Positions 53,977 to 62,646 of a stretch of DNA of 64,000 nt are shown here, one piece after another. The notes below the pieces were generated by a model that was given only the letters and a program-made list of their open reading frames with translations, was not told the origin of the DNA and made no database searches. A program made the translations under genes and the position numbers. The number at the start of each line of letters is the position of its first letter. Positions within the stretch are counted from its first letter, which is position 1. The stretch lies in NCBI GenBank assembly GCA_965242775.1, contig CBDETI010000034.1:186001-250000 (forward strand), given 5' to 3'. Origin of the DNA: JAWPMT01 sp965242775 (GTDB lineage: Bacteria; Bacteroidota; Bacteroidia; Cytophagales; Cyclobacteriaceae).

Positions 53977-54076
53977 ACTTAACGAGTACACCGAGCTGCC
54001 AGCAAATTTCATATTGAAGTGGTAACTTCAGAAGCGAAAAAGAACAGACCCACTCACCGGCTTATCTGAGCGTTGG
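53963..54076 (+). repeat. attC-like site (short form)
   Basis: CCAACAATCGATAAACTTAA pairs with CGGCTTATCTGAGCGTTGG: CCAAC/GTTGG and GATAA/TTATC with an unpaired spacer. Length is 114 bp. The gene's stop codon is inside the 5' arm. Confidence 0.65.
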
Positions 54077-54091
54077 ATGCTTGAAGAGAGT

Positions 54092-54203
54092 CTAACAAGT
54101 GATGCAGCAGCCGCTATTAAGTTACTTGAAACTGTTCTGTAAATCCGATAGATTAGTAAATATTGACAGTCCAGGAGCAATTGTTATATCCGGCATGTTG
54201 TGC
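54092..54203 (+). repeat. attC-like site (short form, worn) in tandem
   Basis: The 5' box CTAACAAGTGATGCAGC begins only 16 bases after the previous site's core; the 3' end is TTATATCCGGCATGTTGTGC. Length is about 112 bp. No gene lies between the two sites, so this is a gene-less unit or a deletion product. Confidence 0.5.
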
Positions 54204-54246
54204 TTCATTATGGTGATTAAAACCGAATTAAGACAAAGAACCTAAA

Positions 54247-54648
54247 ATGAATCCAAGATTAGCAGTTAGAATAATGCTTTGGTTATTAGGAGGCGTAGTT
54301 CTTTTTCATTTATCTATAGCATTGAAAATAATCCCCTATGAAATTACTTGGGGAGGAAGGCTAAAAAATGATGCTGAAATGTATGTTTTTGAGAGTATTT
54401 CGATACTTGTTAATCTCTTTCTGCTCTTCATTTTACTAATAAAGGGAGACTATCTGACTGAAATTATACCAATGAAAATTGTCAATATCATTTTATGGGC
54501 TTTTCTCTTCTTATTTGGCTTGAATACAATTGGAAATATTTTCGCTGCCACCAATCTTGAAAAATCATTCACACTATTAACATTCACCTTTTCTGTCTTA
54601 ATTTGGATAATGCTGAAAAAGGACAAAAGACGAACACACAATACATAA
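54247..54648 (+). CDS. small membrane protein of unknown function
   Basis: The protein has 133 residues with about four membrane helices (roughly 8-27, 45-65, 76-95 and 103-123) and a basic tail KKDKRRTHNT. No family recognised. It lies alone between attC-like elements and is probably cassette cargo. Confidence 0.6.
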   Translation: MNPRLAVRIMLWLLGGVVLFHLSIALKIIPYEITWGGRLKNDAEMYVFESISILVNLFLLFILLIKGDYLTEIIPMKIVNIILWAFLFLFGLNTIGNIFAATNLEKSFTLLTFTFSVLIWIMLKKDKRRTHNT

Positions 54649-54659
54649 ACAGTATAAAA

Positions 54660-54690
54660 GTGACCATTTCTAATTAGTCGTTATAAGCAA
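54660..54690 (+). repeat. 3' end of a worn attC-like site
   Basis: CTAATTAGTCGTTATAAGC carries a normal CGTTA core at 54683. The GTTATAAGC that follows matches GCTGATAAC at the 3' edge of the next unit (55395-55403) with one change, so this is the left border of the MerB-like cassette. Confidence 0.55.
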
Positions 54691-54707
54691 TTTTCTTCAT
54701 TTTAAAA

Positions 54708-55390
54708 ATGATTACTCATTCCAAACTCCATTACACCATAATTAAGAAAATAATTGAAGATGGATATGCTCCAACCAACCGAGCGTTAGCTGAAATTTTT
54801 GGAACTAGCGAGACGGAAGTGATAAACGCACTTTATGCCTTACAGGATTATCACGGCGTTGTTTTGCATCCGCAAGAACCCAAAGTCTGGGTGATTCACC
54901 CTTTTTCTTTAGCACCTACAAACTTCTATATTAAATCAGACAAAGGGCAATGGTGGGGAAATTGTGCATGGTGCTCATTAGGTGTAGCCCCGCATTGCTT
55001 AAGACGGATTTAACCATTGCAACAACCATCGGAGCGGAAGGTCCTGCGAAAACAATCCAAATAAGAGACGGAGAAATTGTTGAAACAGATTTATTTATCC
55101 ATTTCCCAATTCCGATGAGGAATGCTTGGGACAATGTGATCTACACATGTAGTAACATGCTCGTGTTTGAAAATGAACAACAAGTCAAAAATTGGTCAGT
55201 CCGACACAATATTCCACTTGGCGACATCCAACCTATCCAAAAAATATGGGAATTTTCAAAAAAGTGGTATGGAAGTCACTTGGACCCCAACTGGGTAAAA
55301 TGGACAGCTGCGGATGCCAAATGCATGTTCACAGAGTTTGGGTTAACTCATCCAATTTGGGAATTGGAGACCTCCGGAAAGCGGTTTTAA
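54708..55390 (+). pseudogene. alkylmercury-lyase-like (MerB family) protein, frameshifted
   Basis: The first frame gives a winged-helix N-terminal part (IIEDGYAPTNRALAEIFGTS, VINALYALQDYHGVVLHP) and WWGNCAWCSLGVAP. In the other frame, ALLKTDLTIATTIGAEGPAK continues the family pattern, with TCSNMLVFENEQQVKNW matching the second catalytic-Cys block of MerB, to 55390. A missing C in the run GCCCCG (CCCCC to CCCC) explains the break. MerB cleaves carbon-mercury bonds, but many relatives lack that activity and no mer genes are near. The intact protein would have about 227 residues. Confidence 0.75.
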
Positions 55391-55401
55391 AAAACAAAAG
55401 C

Positions 55402-55527
55402 TGATAACAAGTCGCTAAGTCGGCAGATGTGGCCTATGCTGCCTTCTGAAAGTTTTTGAGACATGGGGCCCCTTCGCTATTTTTATAGTTACCTGGCAAG
55501 GTATACTAAGCATCAATTTAGACTGAA
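55402..55527 (+). repeat. truncated attC-like site
   Basis: The 5' arm ATAACAAGTCGCTAAGTCGG is clear; a 3' arm is not, only GGTATACTAAGCATCAA near 55499. The stretch runs into the DinB gene. Confidence 0.5.
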
Positions 55528-56034
55528 ATGAATAGTAACCGCATAATTGATCATGTTATTGAACAACTTCAGGAGGTACAGAACGGGAAATTATGGATGG
55601 GTGATACCTTTAGAAAAAAACTAGATTCTATCACGGCGGAGCAAGCTTTCACAAGGCCTTTGCCCAACCTCCATAGTGTCGCGGAATTGCTTGCCCATCT
55701 AACCGCTTGGAAAAAGGACGCTATCCTAAAAGTGAAGAATGGTATAGGCGTGTTGAAGGCCGATGAAGAAGGCAACTGGCCTGGTCACAAGACCCTAAAA
55801 GAAATTGGTTGGAAAAATTTGATAGCCGAATACGAAAGCAGTCATCTTGAGTTGATCAATCTATTGGGTGAAAAGGATGATTCTTTCCTACAGGAGTCAT
55901 ATGAGGACCAGGACTTCAAAAGTACCTTCAACTATTCGTTTGTAATTGATGGAATTCTACATCATGATCTTTACCATTTGGGTCAGATGGGTATTGTGAT
56001 CAAGTTAATTAAGGAAAAGGCAAACACTCAATAA
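55528..56034 (+). CDS. DinB-family protein
   Basis: The protein has 168 residues. Four-helix DinB-type pattern with the metal-binding histidines in NLHSVAELLAHLTAWKK, and ILHHDLYHLGQMGIVIKL near the C-terminus. Relatives include thiol S-transferases and many uncharacterised members; the reaction is unknown. The gene sits between attC remnants and is probably former cassette cargo. Confidence 0.85.
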   Translation: MNSNRIIDHVIEQLQEVQNGKLWMGDTFRKKLDSITAEQAFTRPLPNLHSVAELLAHLTAWKKDAILKVKNGIGVLKADEEGNWPGHKTLKEIGWKNLIAEYESSHLELINLLGEKDDSFLQESYEDQDFKSTFNYSFVIDGILHHDLYHLGQMGIVIKLIKEKANTQ

Positions 56035-56091
56035 GGATCTGCTGGTAAAGAACCAGCGCACACCTCTCATAAAATCGTTTATTTCCAACAA

Positions 56092-56165
56092 GCACTAAAC
56101 TCCATCGGTGACTTTAAGCTATTTGCAAAGGGTACGGGTAAAAGATACTTTTGAGCTAAGTGAGG
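56092..56165 (+). repeat. 5' part of an attC-like site (class B)
   Basis: CCAACAAGCACTAAACTCC then GCTATTTGCAAAG and AGATACTTTTG copy the left half and interior of class B sites. The right arm is absent. Confidence 0.5.
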
Positions 56166-56231
56166 GGCCAAGGCGCCGCCGGTCAACATTTGGCATATGA
56201 TCGTGACGCTCTCCGAAAAAATTACACCCGC

Positions 56232-57365
56232 TTGAATTTCGAATCCATAGCATCGGTTGTCATCATTATTCTTAGCCTACAAACGGTATTGTTGATCATA
56301 CTAATATTGCAGAAAGGAAAGAAAAGCGTACCATATCGACTCCTGTCACTAATACTGTTCTTTTTCTTACTTGCTCTCCTGAACTTCGGGAATTTCAACC
56401 TGATGGTAGCCTGGGGTTACACCGACTGGATACCCTATTTGCAATTGGAGTTGATTTATGGGTTGGGGCCGTCACTCTATCTCTATACGAAAAGCTTGAC
56501 AGATAAATCGTACCGATTTCAGCGGCACGACTGGTTGCATTTTATGTTACCGTTACTAGAGTTCCTCTACTACCGAACATCCCTATTTCGTCGGGGAGCT
56601 ATCAGCTTATCAGCAAATGTCGAAACCTCGGAAAACTTGTTCTACCAAGTGGTCCAGTGGGGCGGTATAATTTCGTTGACTATATATCTATCCATAGCCT
56701 TTTATTTACTTATTGAGTACAAGAGATGGCTGGGTGACCACTTCTCAAACCTTGAAAACAGAGCGCTTCTGTGGCTGGAAAAACCATTGATGATATACTT
56801 GTCATTCTGTGTTATTTGGATTCCTATTCGGATCATCGACATACTCTTTTTCGAGGAGGCCCTGAGGTCCTACTATTTCAACCTGGGGTTTGTGAGCCTG
56901 GCCACAATTACCTGCTGGATTGGCTTCAAAGGCTATTTGACCACACATATCAACACAGTAGGATTTCTTAAAAATCAAAAAACAAATCCCACCCATGATT
57001 TTACTGCATCTGATTTAGAATCAACTGCTAGCACCCTGCAGCAGCTTATGCTAGAGGAAAAATACTACCTGGATCACGACTTATCCCTCTCCTCCTTTGC
57101 CAAGAAAACAGGCTACCCTCAGAAAAAGATATCAATCGCCTTAAACAATTCTCTCCAGCTGAGCTTTCACGAATTTGTAAACAATTACCGGGTAGAGGCA
57201 TTTAAACAAAACTTGCAAAACAAGAAATTCGCACATTTAAGTTTGCTTGGTATTGCCCTTGAGAGTGGCTTTGGTTCCAAATCTTCTTTCAACCTGGTAT
57301 TTAAATCCAGCACTGGAATGACCCCCCAAAGGTACAAGCAGCAGTTTGTGGATAATAAGTCCTAA
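56232..57365 (+). CDS. membrane-anchored AraC-family regulator
   Basis: The protein has 377 residues from a TTG at 56232; an ATG 72 bases upstream would start in attC-like sequence and give a non-hydrophobic leader. Seven membrane helices (about 5-245) are followed by a C-terminal AraC HTH pair (LSLSSFAKKTGYPQKKISIAL and LSLLGIALESGFGSKSSFNLVF). This sensor-regulator design is common in Bacteroidota. It precedes a serine hydrolase by 60 bases, so control of that gene is likely. The same pairing is seen at 59.2-62.2 kb. Confidence 0.82.
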   Translation: MNFESIASVVIIILSLQTVLLIILILQKGKKSVPYRLLSLILFFFLLALLNFGNFNLMVAWGYTDWIPYLQLELIYGLGPSLYLYTKSLTDKSYRFQRHDWLHFMLPLLEFLYYRTSLFRRGAISLSANVETSENLFYQVVQWGGIISLTIYLSIAFYLLIEYKRWLGDHFSNLENRALLWLEKPLMIYLSFCVIWIPIRIIDILFFEEALRSYYFNLGFVSLATITCWIGFKGYLTTHINTVGFLKNQKTNPTHDFTASDLESTASTLQQLMLEEKYYLDHDLSLSSFAKKTGYPQKKISIALNNSLQLSFHEFVNNYRVEAFKQNLQNKKFAHLSLLGIALESGFGSKSSFNLVFKSSTGMTPQRYKQQFVDNKS

Positions 57366-57425
57366 GACCCGTTTTAGGACGATCCCAGACCGTAAGCGGT
57401 AGAGGTTTGTTTCAAAAAATTCAAA

Positions 57426-58940
57426 ATGATGAGAACAGCATTCCTTTGTACCTACCTGGTAACAGCTTTGGCCAATCTTGGTTATGGACAAAACTTTGAT
57501 CAGCTAGAAACAACAATCGATTCCCTGATCAGTAACCATTTGTTACCCTCGTTGGCGGTTGGTATTCTGAAAGACGGTGAGGTAATCTATGAAAGTGCTT
57601 TTGGGTATGCAGACCTTGAACGAGAGATAAAGAGTACCATTCACACGCCCTATCAATTGGCTTCCTTATCAAAGCCGATCACCGCCACAGCAATAATGAA
57701 ACTTCATTGCGCAGGAGCACTCGATATCAATGATCCCATTACCAGGTATGTTTCATTAAAGAAAGTTGACAGCTCTTTTCAAGATCCAACGATCAGACAG
57801 GTACTGAATCATACGGCCGGATTAGGAACCTACTTTGACATTTACTATGAGGATGAAGGCATAACACCCTCTTCCTTTGAAGAGGCCTGGGATAAATACG
57901 GAACACAATTTCACGAACCAGGGAAAGTCTGCGAATACTCCAATATCGGCTATGGTTTGCTCAGCCATATTATTTCGAAAGTCACGCCGGAAACTTTTGC
58001 ACAAAACATACAAACCCATGTACTTCAAGGACTGAATATGAATAACTCACTTGTAATTGCAAAACAGGCGGATGAAAGTCAGGTACTGGCCAAAAAATAT
58101 GATCATGAATTAAATCCACTTCCTTTTGTCTGGAACAACACCCCGGGGGCTGGAAATGTGGCCAGTAGTATCCACGACATAATGCAATTCGCATTGCTTC
58201 ACCTTCAAAATCAATATGAAAATGTCTTGGAGGCATCTGCAATCCAAAAAATGCAGACCTATCGTGAAAGAAATGCCCTGTTCCATTATTATCAGGACAC
58301 CTATTACGGGTTAGGCTGGTACATAGCAGCTGATGACAATGGTCAAAAAGTAGTTTGGCATGAAGGAGGCATGATGGGAGCAAGCACCATGCTTAAACTA
58401 TATCCAAAAGAGAACATCGCGATAGCTTTACTAACCAACACCTATAACCCCACAATTTGCAGAGTACTTTCGGATCAACTTAGCACCATCTTAATAGGTA
58501 ATTATGATCCAACACCCATAAATGAAATAGCCGAATATGAAACTGTCTTGGCTGACACTACCTTCTGGGGATCATGGGAAGGCACTATGTTCATTGACCG
58601 GAAAGAAGTACCTATCTCCATAGAAATAGAAGGTCAAACAATAGAAGTGGACTATATCGACCAAAGCTACCAGTCATTCTTAACGGACTATCAGCCGCTG
58701 CCCGTTCACAGCAAACTGCTTTTTGGAGCAGTGAATAAAGACTACTTCATTGGAACCGGAACCGGAGAGTTGCCTGCTTCGAACAAAAGAAAAGACCTTC
58801 AACACCTGCTTTCATTTAAGCTTTTTAAGGATGGAACAAAAATGACCGGAACAATTGTGAATTTAGCAGCCGCGCATCGGGAATATTATGCACACCCCTA
58901 TTCCATTCAGTTGGAGAAAGTCACCTCTAACAATCGATAA
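57426..58940 (+). CDS. secreted serine hydrolase, class C beta-lactamase-like
   Basis: The protein has 504 residues with a signal peptide (about 1-22, ending GYGQ). SLSK in YQLASLSKPITA is the SxxK motif, YSN in CEYSNIGYGLL is the second, and HEGGMMGAST the third (HxG). A C-terminal extension (about 370-504) is strand-rich, like the lipocalin-type tail of many Bacteroidota serine hydrolases. It is probably controlled by the AraC-type gene just upstream. Confidence 0.88.
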   Translation: MMRTAFLCTYLVTALANLGYGQNFDQLETTIDSLISNHLLPSLAVGILKDGEVIYESAFGYADLEREIKSTIHTPYQLASLSKPITATAIMKLHCAGALDINDPITRYVSLKKVDSSFQDPTIRQVLNHTAGLGTYFDIYYEDEGITPSSFEEAWDKYGTQFHEPGKVCEYSNIGYGLLSHIISKVTPETFAQNIQTHVLQGLNMNNSLVIAKQADESQVLAKKYDHELNPLPFVWNNTPGAGNVASSIHDIMQFALLHLQNQYENVLEASAIQKMQTYRERNALFHYYQDTYYGLGWYIAADDNGQKVVWHEGGMMGASTMLKLYPKENIAIALLTNTYNPTICRVLSDQLSTILIGNYDPTPINEIAEYETVLADTTFWGSWEGTMFIDRKEVPISIEIEGQTIEVDYIDQSYQSFLTDYQPLPVHSKLLFGAVNKDYFIGTGTGELPASNKRKDLQHLLSFKLFKDGTKMTGTIVNLAAAHREYYAHPYSIQLEKVTSNNR

Positions 58941-59241
58941 GATTAATGAATAGAGAGGGCTCAGGAGTCGTTTCCAGCGTGAAGCAGTAACTTTAGAAAT
59001 AGTTTTTAAAGAAAAAGGCTTAGCCAGGTTATTAACAATAAGTACGAGCACAAAACATGTTGACACCAAAAACTATAAATAATGAAGATTTGACCATCGT
59101 GGGTTTAAAAGGGAATCAGAATAACCTAACAGCCATTTCTAAAATGATTGAGACAGTTCCGTTGGAAAAAAGAGTTTTTACGTGGGAAATCTGGTTCCCA
59201 ATTCAATAAAGTCATCGGCAAAGCGGCATTTTTAAAAGAAC
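58941..59241. other. intergenic stretch, nothing clear
   Basis: About 300 bp without a convincing gene. CAACAATCGATAAGATTAATG at its left edge (given in part) resembles the class C 5' arm at 53963, but no matching 3' arm is evident. Confidence 0.35.
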
Positions 59242-60333
59242 ATGACTGTAATAAGCTGGTTAATTTTTGGGGCATTATCTCAATCCATCCTTTTCGCAAC
59301 ATTAATTCTCAAGAACAAAGCATTTCGAAGCGCTTACAATAGACACTTTGCTTTTTTCCTGATCATTATTTTCATCATGGGATTCGATTCCCTACTACTT
59401 CCCTATTTTCTTGTACTGGGCGGGGGTTGGTTTACTTTTTATGATGTGGTAGGTGATGACATCCCGTGGATCACAGCATTTTATGTGCCGCTCTTTACCT
59501 TTTTCCAAAGGGCTACCTGCTCAATAATCAAGATTCCGATCTATTGGTTTTATCTACCTTTTGCTATTCTTCTAGGCTTCAATTTGCTGATAGACCTACA
59601 CATGGACTTTGCCCTGATCTCAGTACCTGCACTGGTCGATAACAGAGGCATAGTTTACTTATTCGAAGATTATGTCGCTCTCGGAATGTTTATACCTATG
59701 CACTTACGTGCATATTTCTTTGTTGCGAAAAAACCCACCAATAAATGGCTGAACAAATTGTGGTGGTTTTCTAGCATCCTGATAACACTTATGTTCATTA
59801 ATCATGTGTTCCTGGAATTTGAATTCAATGAATTCACCTGGACACTGTGGTTCTTACTTTCGGTTTTTGTCTATTGGTACATTTACTCCCAGCTGCTTCA
59901 GTTCAACATAGGTAGTAATCGAAAGGAAATTAAAGCGAAAATCGCTGAGACCGCTGACGAAAAACATTCGACGAATAAACGAAAATCTCAACGCCCAAAT
60001 ACCCATTTTGGAAATCTCTTGAATTTGTTGGAGGAAGATAAAATTTATAGAGATGAAAACTTGAGTAGAGAAATAGTTTCCCAAAAATTGGGTATCAGCA
60101 ATAGCTATCTGACACAACTGATCAAAGAAAATTCAGAAAGTAGCTTTACCGACCTGGTGAATCAATACAGGATCAAAGATGTTGAACAGATGCTCCAAGA
60201 CCCTGCTTTTAAAAACTTTGATGTGCTGTCTATTGGCTTAGAGGCAGGGTTCAAATCTAAATCCTCTTTTTACTCGACATTCAAAAAACACCATAGGATC
60301 TCCCCTTCTCAATTCCGAAAAAGAACAGCTTAG
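59242..60333 (+). CDS. membrane-anchored AraC-family regulator
   Basis: The protein has 363 residues. Seven membrane helices (about 4-220) are followed by a linker and an AraC HTH pair (LSREIVSQKLGISNSYLTQL and FDVLSIGLEAGFKSKSSFYSTF). It precedes an outer-membrane-type protein and a serine hydrolase, which it may control. Related in layout, but not closely in sequence, to the gene at 56232. Confidence 0.85.
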   Translation: MTVISWLIFGALSQSILFATLILKNKAFRSAYNRHFAFFLIIIFIMGFDSLLLPYFLVLGGGWFTFYDVVGDDIPWITAFYVPLFTFFQRATCSIIKIPIYWFYLPFAILLGFNLLIDLHMDFALISVPALVDNRGIVYLFEDYVALGMFIPMHLRAYFFVAKKPTNKWLNKLWWFSSILITLMFINHVFLEFEFNEFTWTLWFLLSVFVYWYIYSQLLQFNIGSNRKEIKAKIAETADEKHSTNKRKSQRPNTHFGNLLNLLEEDKIYRDENLSREIVSQKLGISNSYLTQLIKENSESSFTDLVNQYRIKDVEQMLQDPAFKNFDVLSIGLEAGFKSKSSFYSTFKKHHRISPSQFRKRTA

Positions 60334-60461
60334 TTGGGTCCAAGCCACTGAAATTATACGTAATAGGTCCTAATTTCTCTAAAGTACACATTTCAAGACC
60401 CCCGGCCTCCAGCATTTCTACTCCTTTGCCGCTGAATTTTTTTAACACAATCATTCAGTAC

Positions 60462-61022
60462 ATGAGAAAAAAAATATTTGCTGGTATCATGGTTTCATTA
60501 TGGTTGGGAGTCAGCTTCGGTCAAAGACTGGAAAAGATATCGATCATGGCTACTACCGAAGCCATTGCTTTTCCGTTTTCGCGTTATTTTCCTTTACATC
60601 CTGGAATCGATATCACCGGTACATTAAAGGAAGTAGAAAAGCCTAAAAGCACTCGGAGTTTTAATGCCAGGATAGGCATGTTCTATCATCGCAGGATAGA
60701 AACTGGAATTTACCTGGGAGGTGAGTACCTGTTCTCATATAAACTTATCAAGGAAAAATTAGGCCTGGATTTACCCGTGGGCCTGGGTTACTTTCATTCC
60801 ATTTACCCGGGAGAGGTTTATCGACAAACAGACGGTGGCGATTTTGAAGAGTTCAATCCAATAGGTCGACCTTCAGTGTATGTCAATTTTGGTGTCGGGT
60901 TCACCTACTTCACAAAAGGGAATATTCACCCCTTTGTTAGACAAGAGGTGTTACTTGAATACCCGCTCTTCCCCCATTCATTCTTTAAGCTAGGAATACA
61001 AATAAATACAAAGAAGTCATGA
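60462..61022 (+). CDS. secreted beta-barrel-like protein of unknown function
   Basis: The protein has 186 residues from the ATG at 60462, which opens a signal peptide (MRKKIFAGIMVSLWLGVSFG). Alternating strands (FNARIGMFYHRRIETGIYLG, SVYVNFGVGFTYFTKG, HSFFKLGIQINTKK) suggest a small outer-membrane barrel. It overlaps the next gene by four bases (ATGA), so the two are coupled. Confidence 0.65.
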   Translation: MRKKIFAGIMVSLWLGVSFGQRLEKISIMATTEAIAFPFSRYFPLHPGIDITGTLKEVEKPKSTRSFNARIGMFYHRRIETGIYLGGEYLFSYKLIKEKLGLDLPVGLGYFHSIYPGEVYRQTDGGDFEEFNPIGRPSVYVNFGVGFTYFTKGNIHPFVRQEVLLEYPLFPHSFFKLGIQINTKKS

Positions 61023-62215
61023 ACACTAAGGTAACGAGCTTCCTGTTCCTCCTGGGATTGCTGATTTTTTCTGTCTCTTGTGAGAAAAATGAGGTATTTC
61101 CAGAAGAGACATATAATTGCGCACTGAATTTTCCAGATTCCAGTGCTGTTCACCCCAATGCTGTTTTTTATCAGGAACTACATGCAAAATATCGCCAGGA
61201 AGGCAGACTGGTGGGCTCAGTATTACTCGTGAAAGATAAAAACGGATTATGGATAGGTGCTGAAGGCAATGCCGATATAGCCTCCAATGTTCCTATGAAA
61301 AGTTGTAATACCTTTTTAATCGCTAGTATCAGTAAAGTATTCACCGCCGCAGCTATTTACCGATACATAGACAAGGGAACGCTAGGCTTAGAAGACCAAA
61401 TCAGCCAGTGGCTGGACAAGTCAATAGTTGAAAATGTTGAAAATGCAGATGAAGCTAAGATCAAGCATTTGCTGTCACACACAAGTGGAGTTGCTGATTT
61501 TTACACTACGAAATTTGATTTGGACAGGCACAATGTTGTACACAATGATTTTACAAAGGAGAAGGTCTTAAAATACATCTATGGTAAAAAAGCAACAAAT
61601 GGTGTTGGAGAAACATATTACTATTCCAATACAAATTTTTTGCTGCTCAGCCTCATACTAGAAAAAGCAAGTGGGCTAAGCTTCGGGCAAGTGTATGAGC
61701 AAGAAGTATTTGCCCCTCTTGCACTAAGCTCCGCCTACTATAGTGAAGAACAACCAATTCCTAATGGGACTGTAAAAGGGTATATTGGTCTAGGGACGAG
61801 CAACAATTATTTCGAATCCAGACACCTGTACCAGGATGAACTTGGAATTGGGGGAGACGGCGGTGTTGCAATCAATGCCCATGATTTAGCTGTTTTTTTT
61901 GAGGAGATGATGAAAGGCAACCTTATTTCGCAAACGTCCTTATCTGAAATGACCAATTGGTTTGATCTTCCTTCCGATTGGCATGCTCCTGCTTTCGGAC
62001 ATACTGAAAATGGTTTTGGGATCGAGAAGTTCAACACAGAATACGGAGTTGCTGTTGGACATAGCGGCCTCATCGACGGATTTATCACTATATCCCTTTA
62101 TTTCCCTGAACAAGATATGACCTTCATACATTTGATCAACAGTATTGGAAACCAATACAGTGCTGGCGCGAGGTATTCCATCTATCAAGAAGTACTTCAA
62201 AAAATGTTCGAGTAA
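61019..62215 (+). CDS. serine hydrolase lipoprotein, class C beta-lactamase-like
   Basis: The protein has 398 residues with a lipoprotein signal (lipobox VSC near residue 21). SISK in FLIASISKVFTAA is the SxxK motif, YYYSNTNFLLLS gives YSN, and GHSGLIDGF the third (HSG). It is coupled to the barrel-like gene before it and probably controlled by the AraC-type gene at 59242. Confidence 0.88.
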   Translation: MNTKVTSFLFLLGLLIFSVSCEKNEVFPEETYNCALNFPDSSAVHPNAVFYQELHAKYRQEGRLVGSVLLVKDKNGLWIGAEGNADIASNVPMKSCNTFLIASISKVFTAAAIYRYIDKGTLGLEDQISQWLDKSIVENVENADEAKIKHLLSHTSGVADFYTTKFDLDRHNVVHNDFTKEKVLKYIYGKKATNGVGETYYYSNTNFLLLSLILEKASGLSFGQVYEQEVFAPLALSSAYYSEEQPIPNGTVKGYIGLGTSNNYFESRHLYQDELGIGGDGGVAINAHDLAVFFEEMMKGNLISQTSLSEMTNWFDLPSDWHAPAFGHTENGFGIEKFNTEYGVAVGHSGLIDGFITISLYFPEQDMTFIHLINSIGNQYSAGARYSIYQEVLQKMFE

Positions 62216-62252
62216 ACTACATGATAAAGGAGGAAAACTAAACCCGGCACCT

Positions 62253-62391
62253 GTAACCAATGAGTGAGGCTTTTCTATTTGGATATTATTGTGGGGATTT
62301 TCGATCCCCACAAGTTTTTAATTTGGATTTAGCCCATGGTTTGGTGGGTTGAAAAGTTTAGTCTTTCTAACCCTGACTCATCACTTTGAAC
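62253..62391 (+). repeat. attC-like site (class D, worn)
   Basis: GTAACCAATGAGTGAGGC at the left and GACTCATCACTTTGAACG at the right, with a GTGGGGA...TCCCCAC hairpin and AAGTTTTTAATTT between. This is the same plan as site 6, about 52 kb away. Length is 139 bp. Confidence 0.6.
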
Positions 62392-62646
62392 GAGCAAAAA
62401 ACCAGAAGTCATCGGCGAATCACCCACCTAACAAAAAGTAAAACGCATGACTCGGATCCCCAATACTGGATAGGCTCATCTGCTAAACCTTTAAGACACT
62501 ACCGCCGGAAGTGTAGCGGGCTGATCAGGGTCGAGGGCAGTGAAGGCCTGGTGCCGACCGGGAGAAAAGTCGGGAACTGGAAATATGAAGGAGATTCAGT
62601 ACTTTGGCGGAAACGAAAAAAGTACAACCGCACCCTTTACCTGGAG
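62392..62646. other. non-coding stretch with the interior box of long attC sites
   Basis: TTCAGTACTTTGGCGGAAAC at 62595 is the third copy of an element also found at 51506 and 52916, here followed by the same AAAAAAGTAC. The reading frame is open through it, but this is probably chance. Confidence 0.4.

Noticed and set aside
54708..55390. Mercury resistance operon
   Set aside because: Only a broken MerB-like gene is present; no merA, merT, merP or merR is near it.
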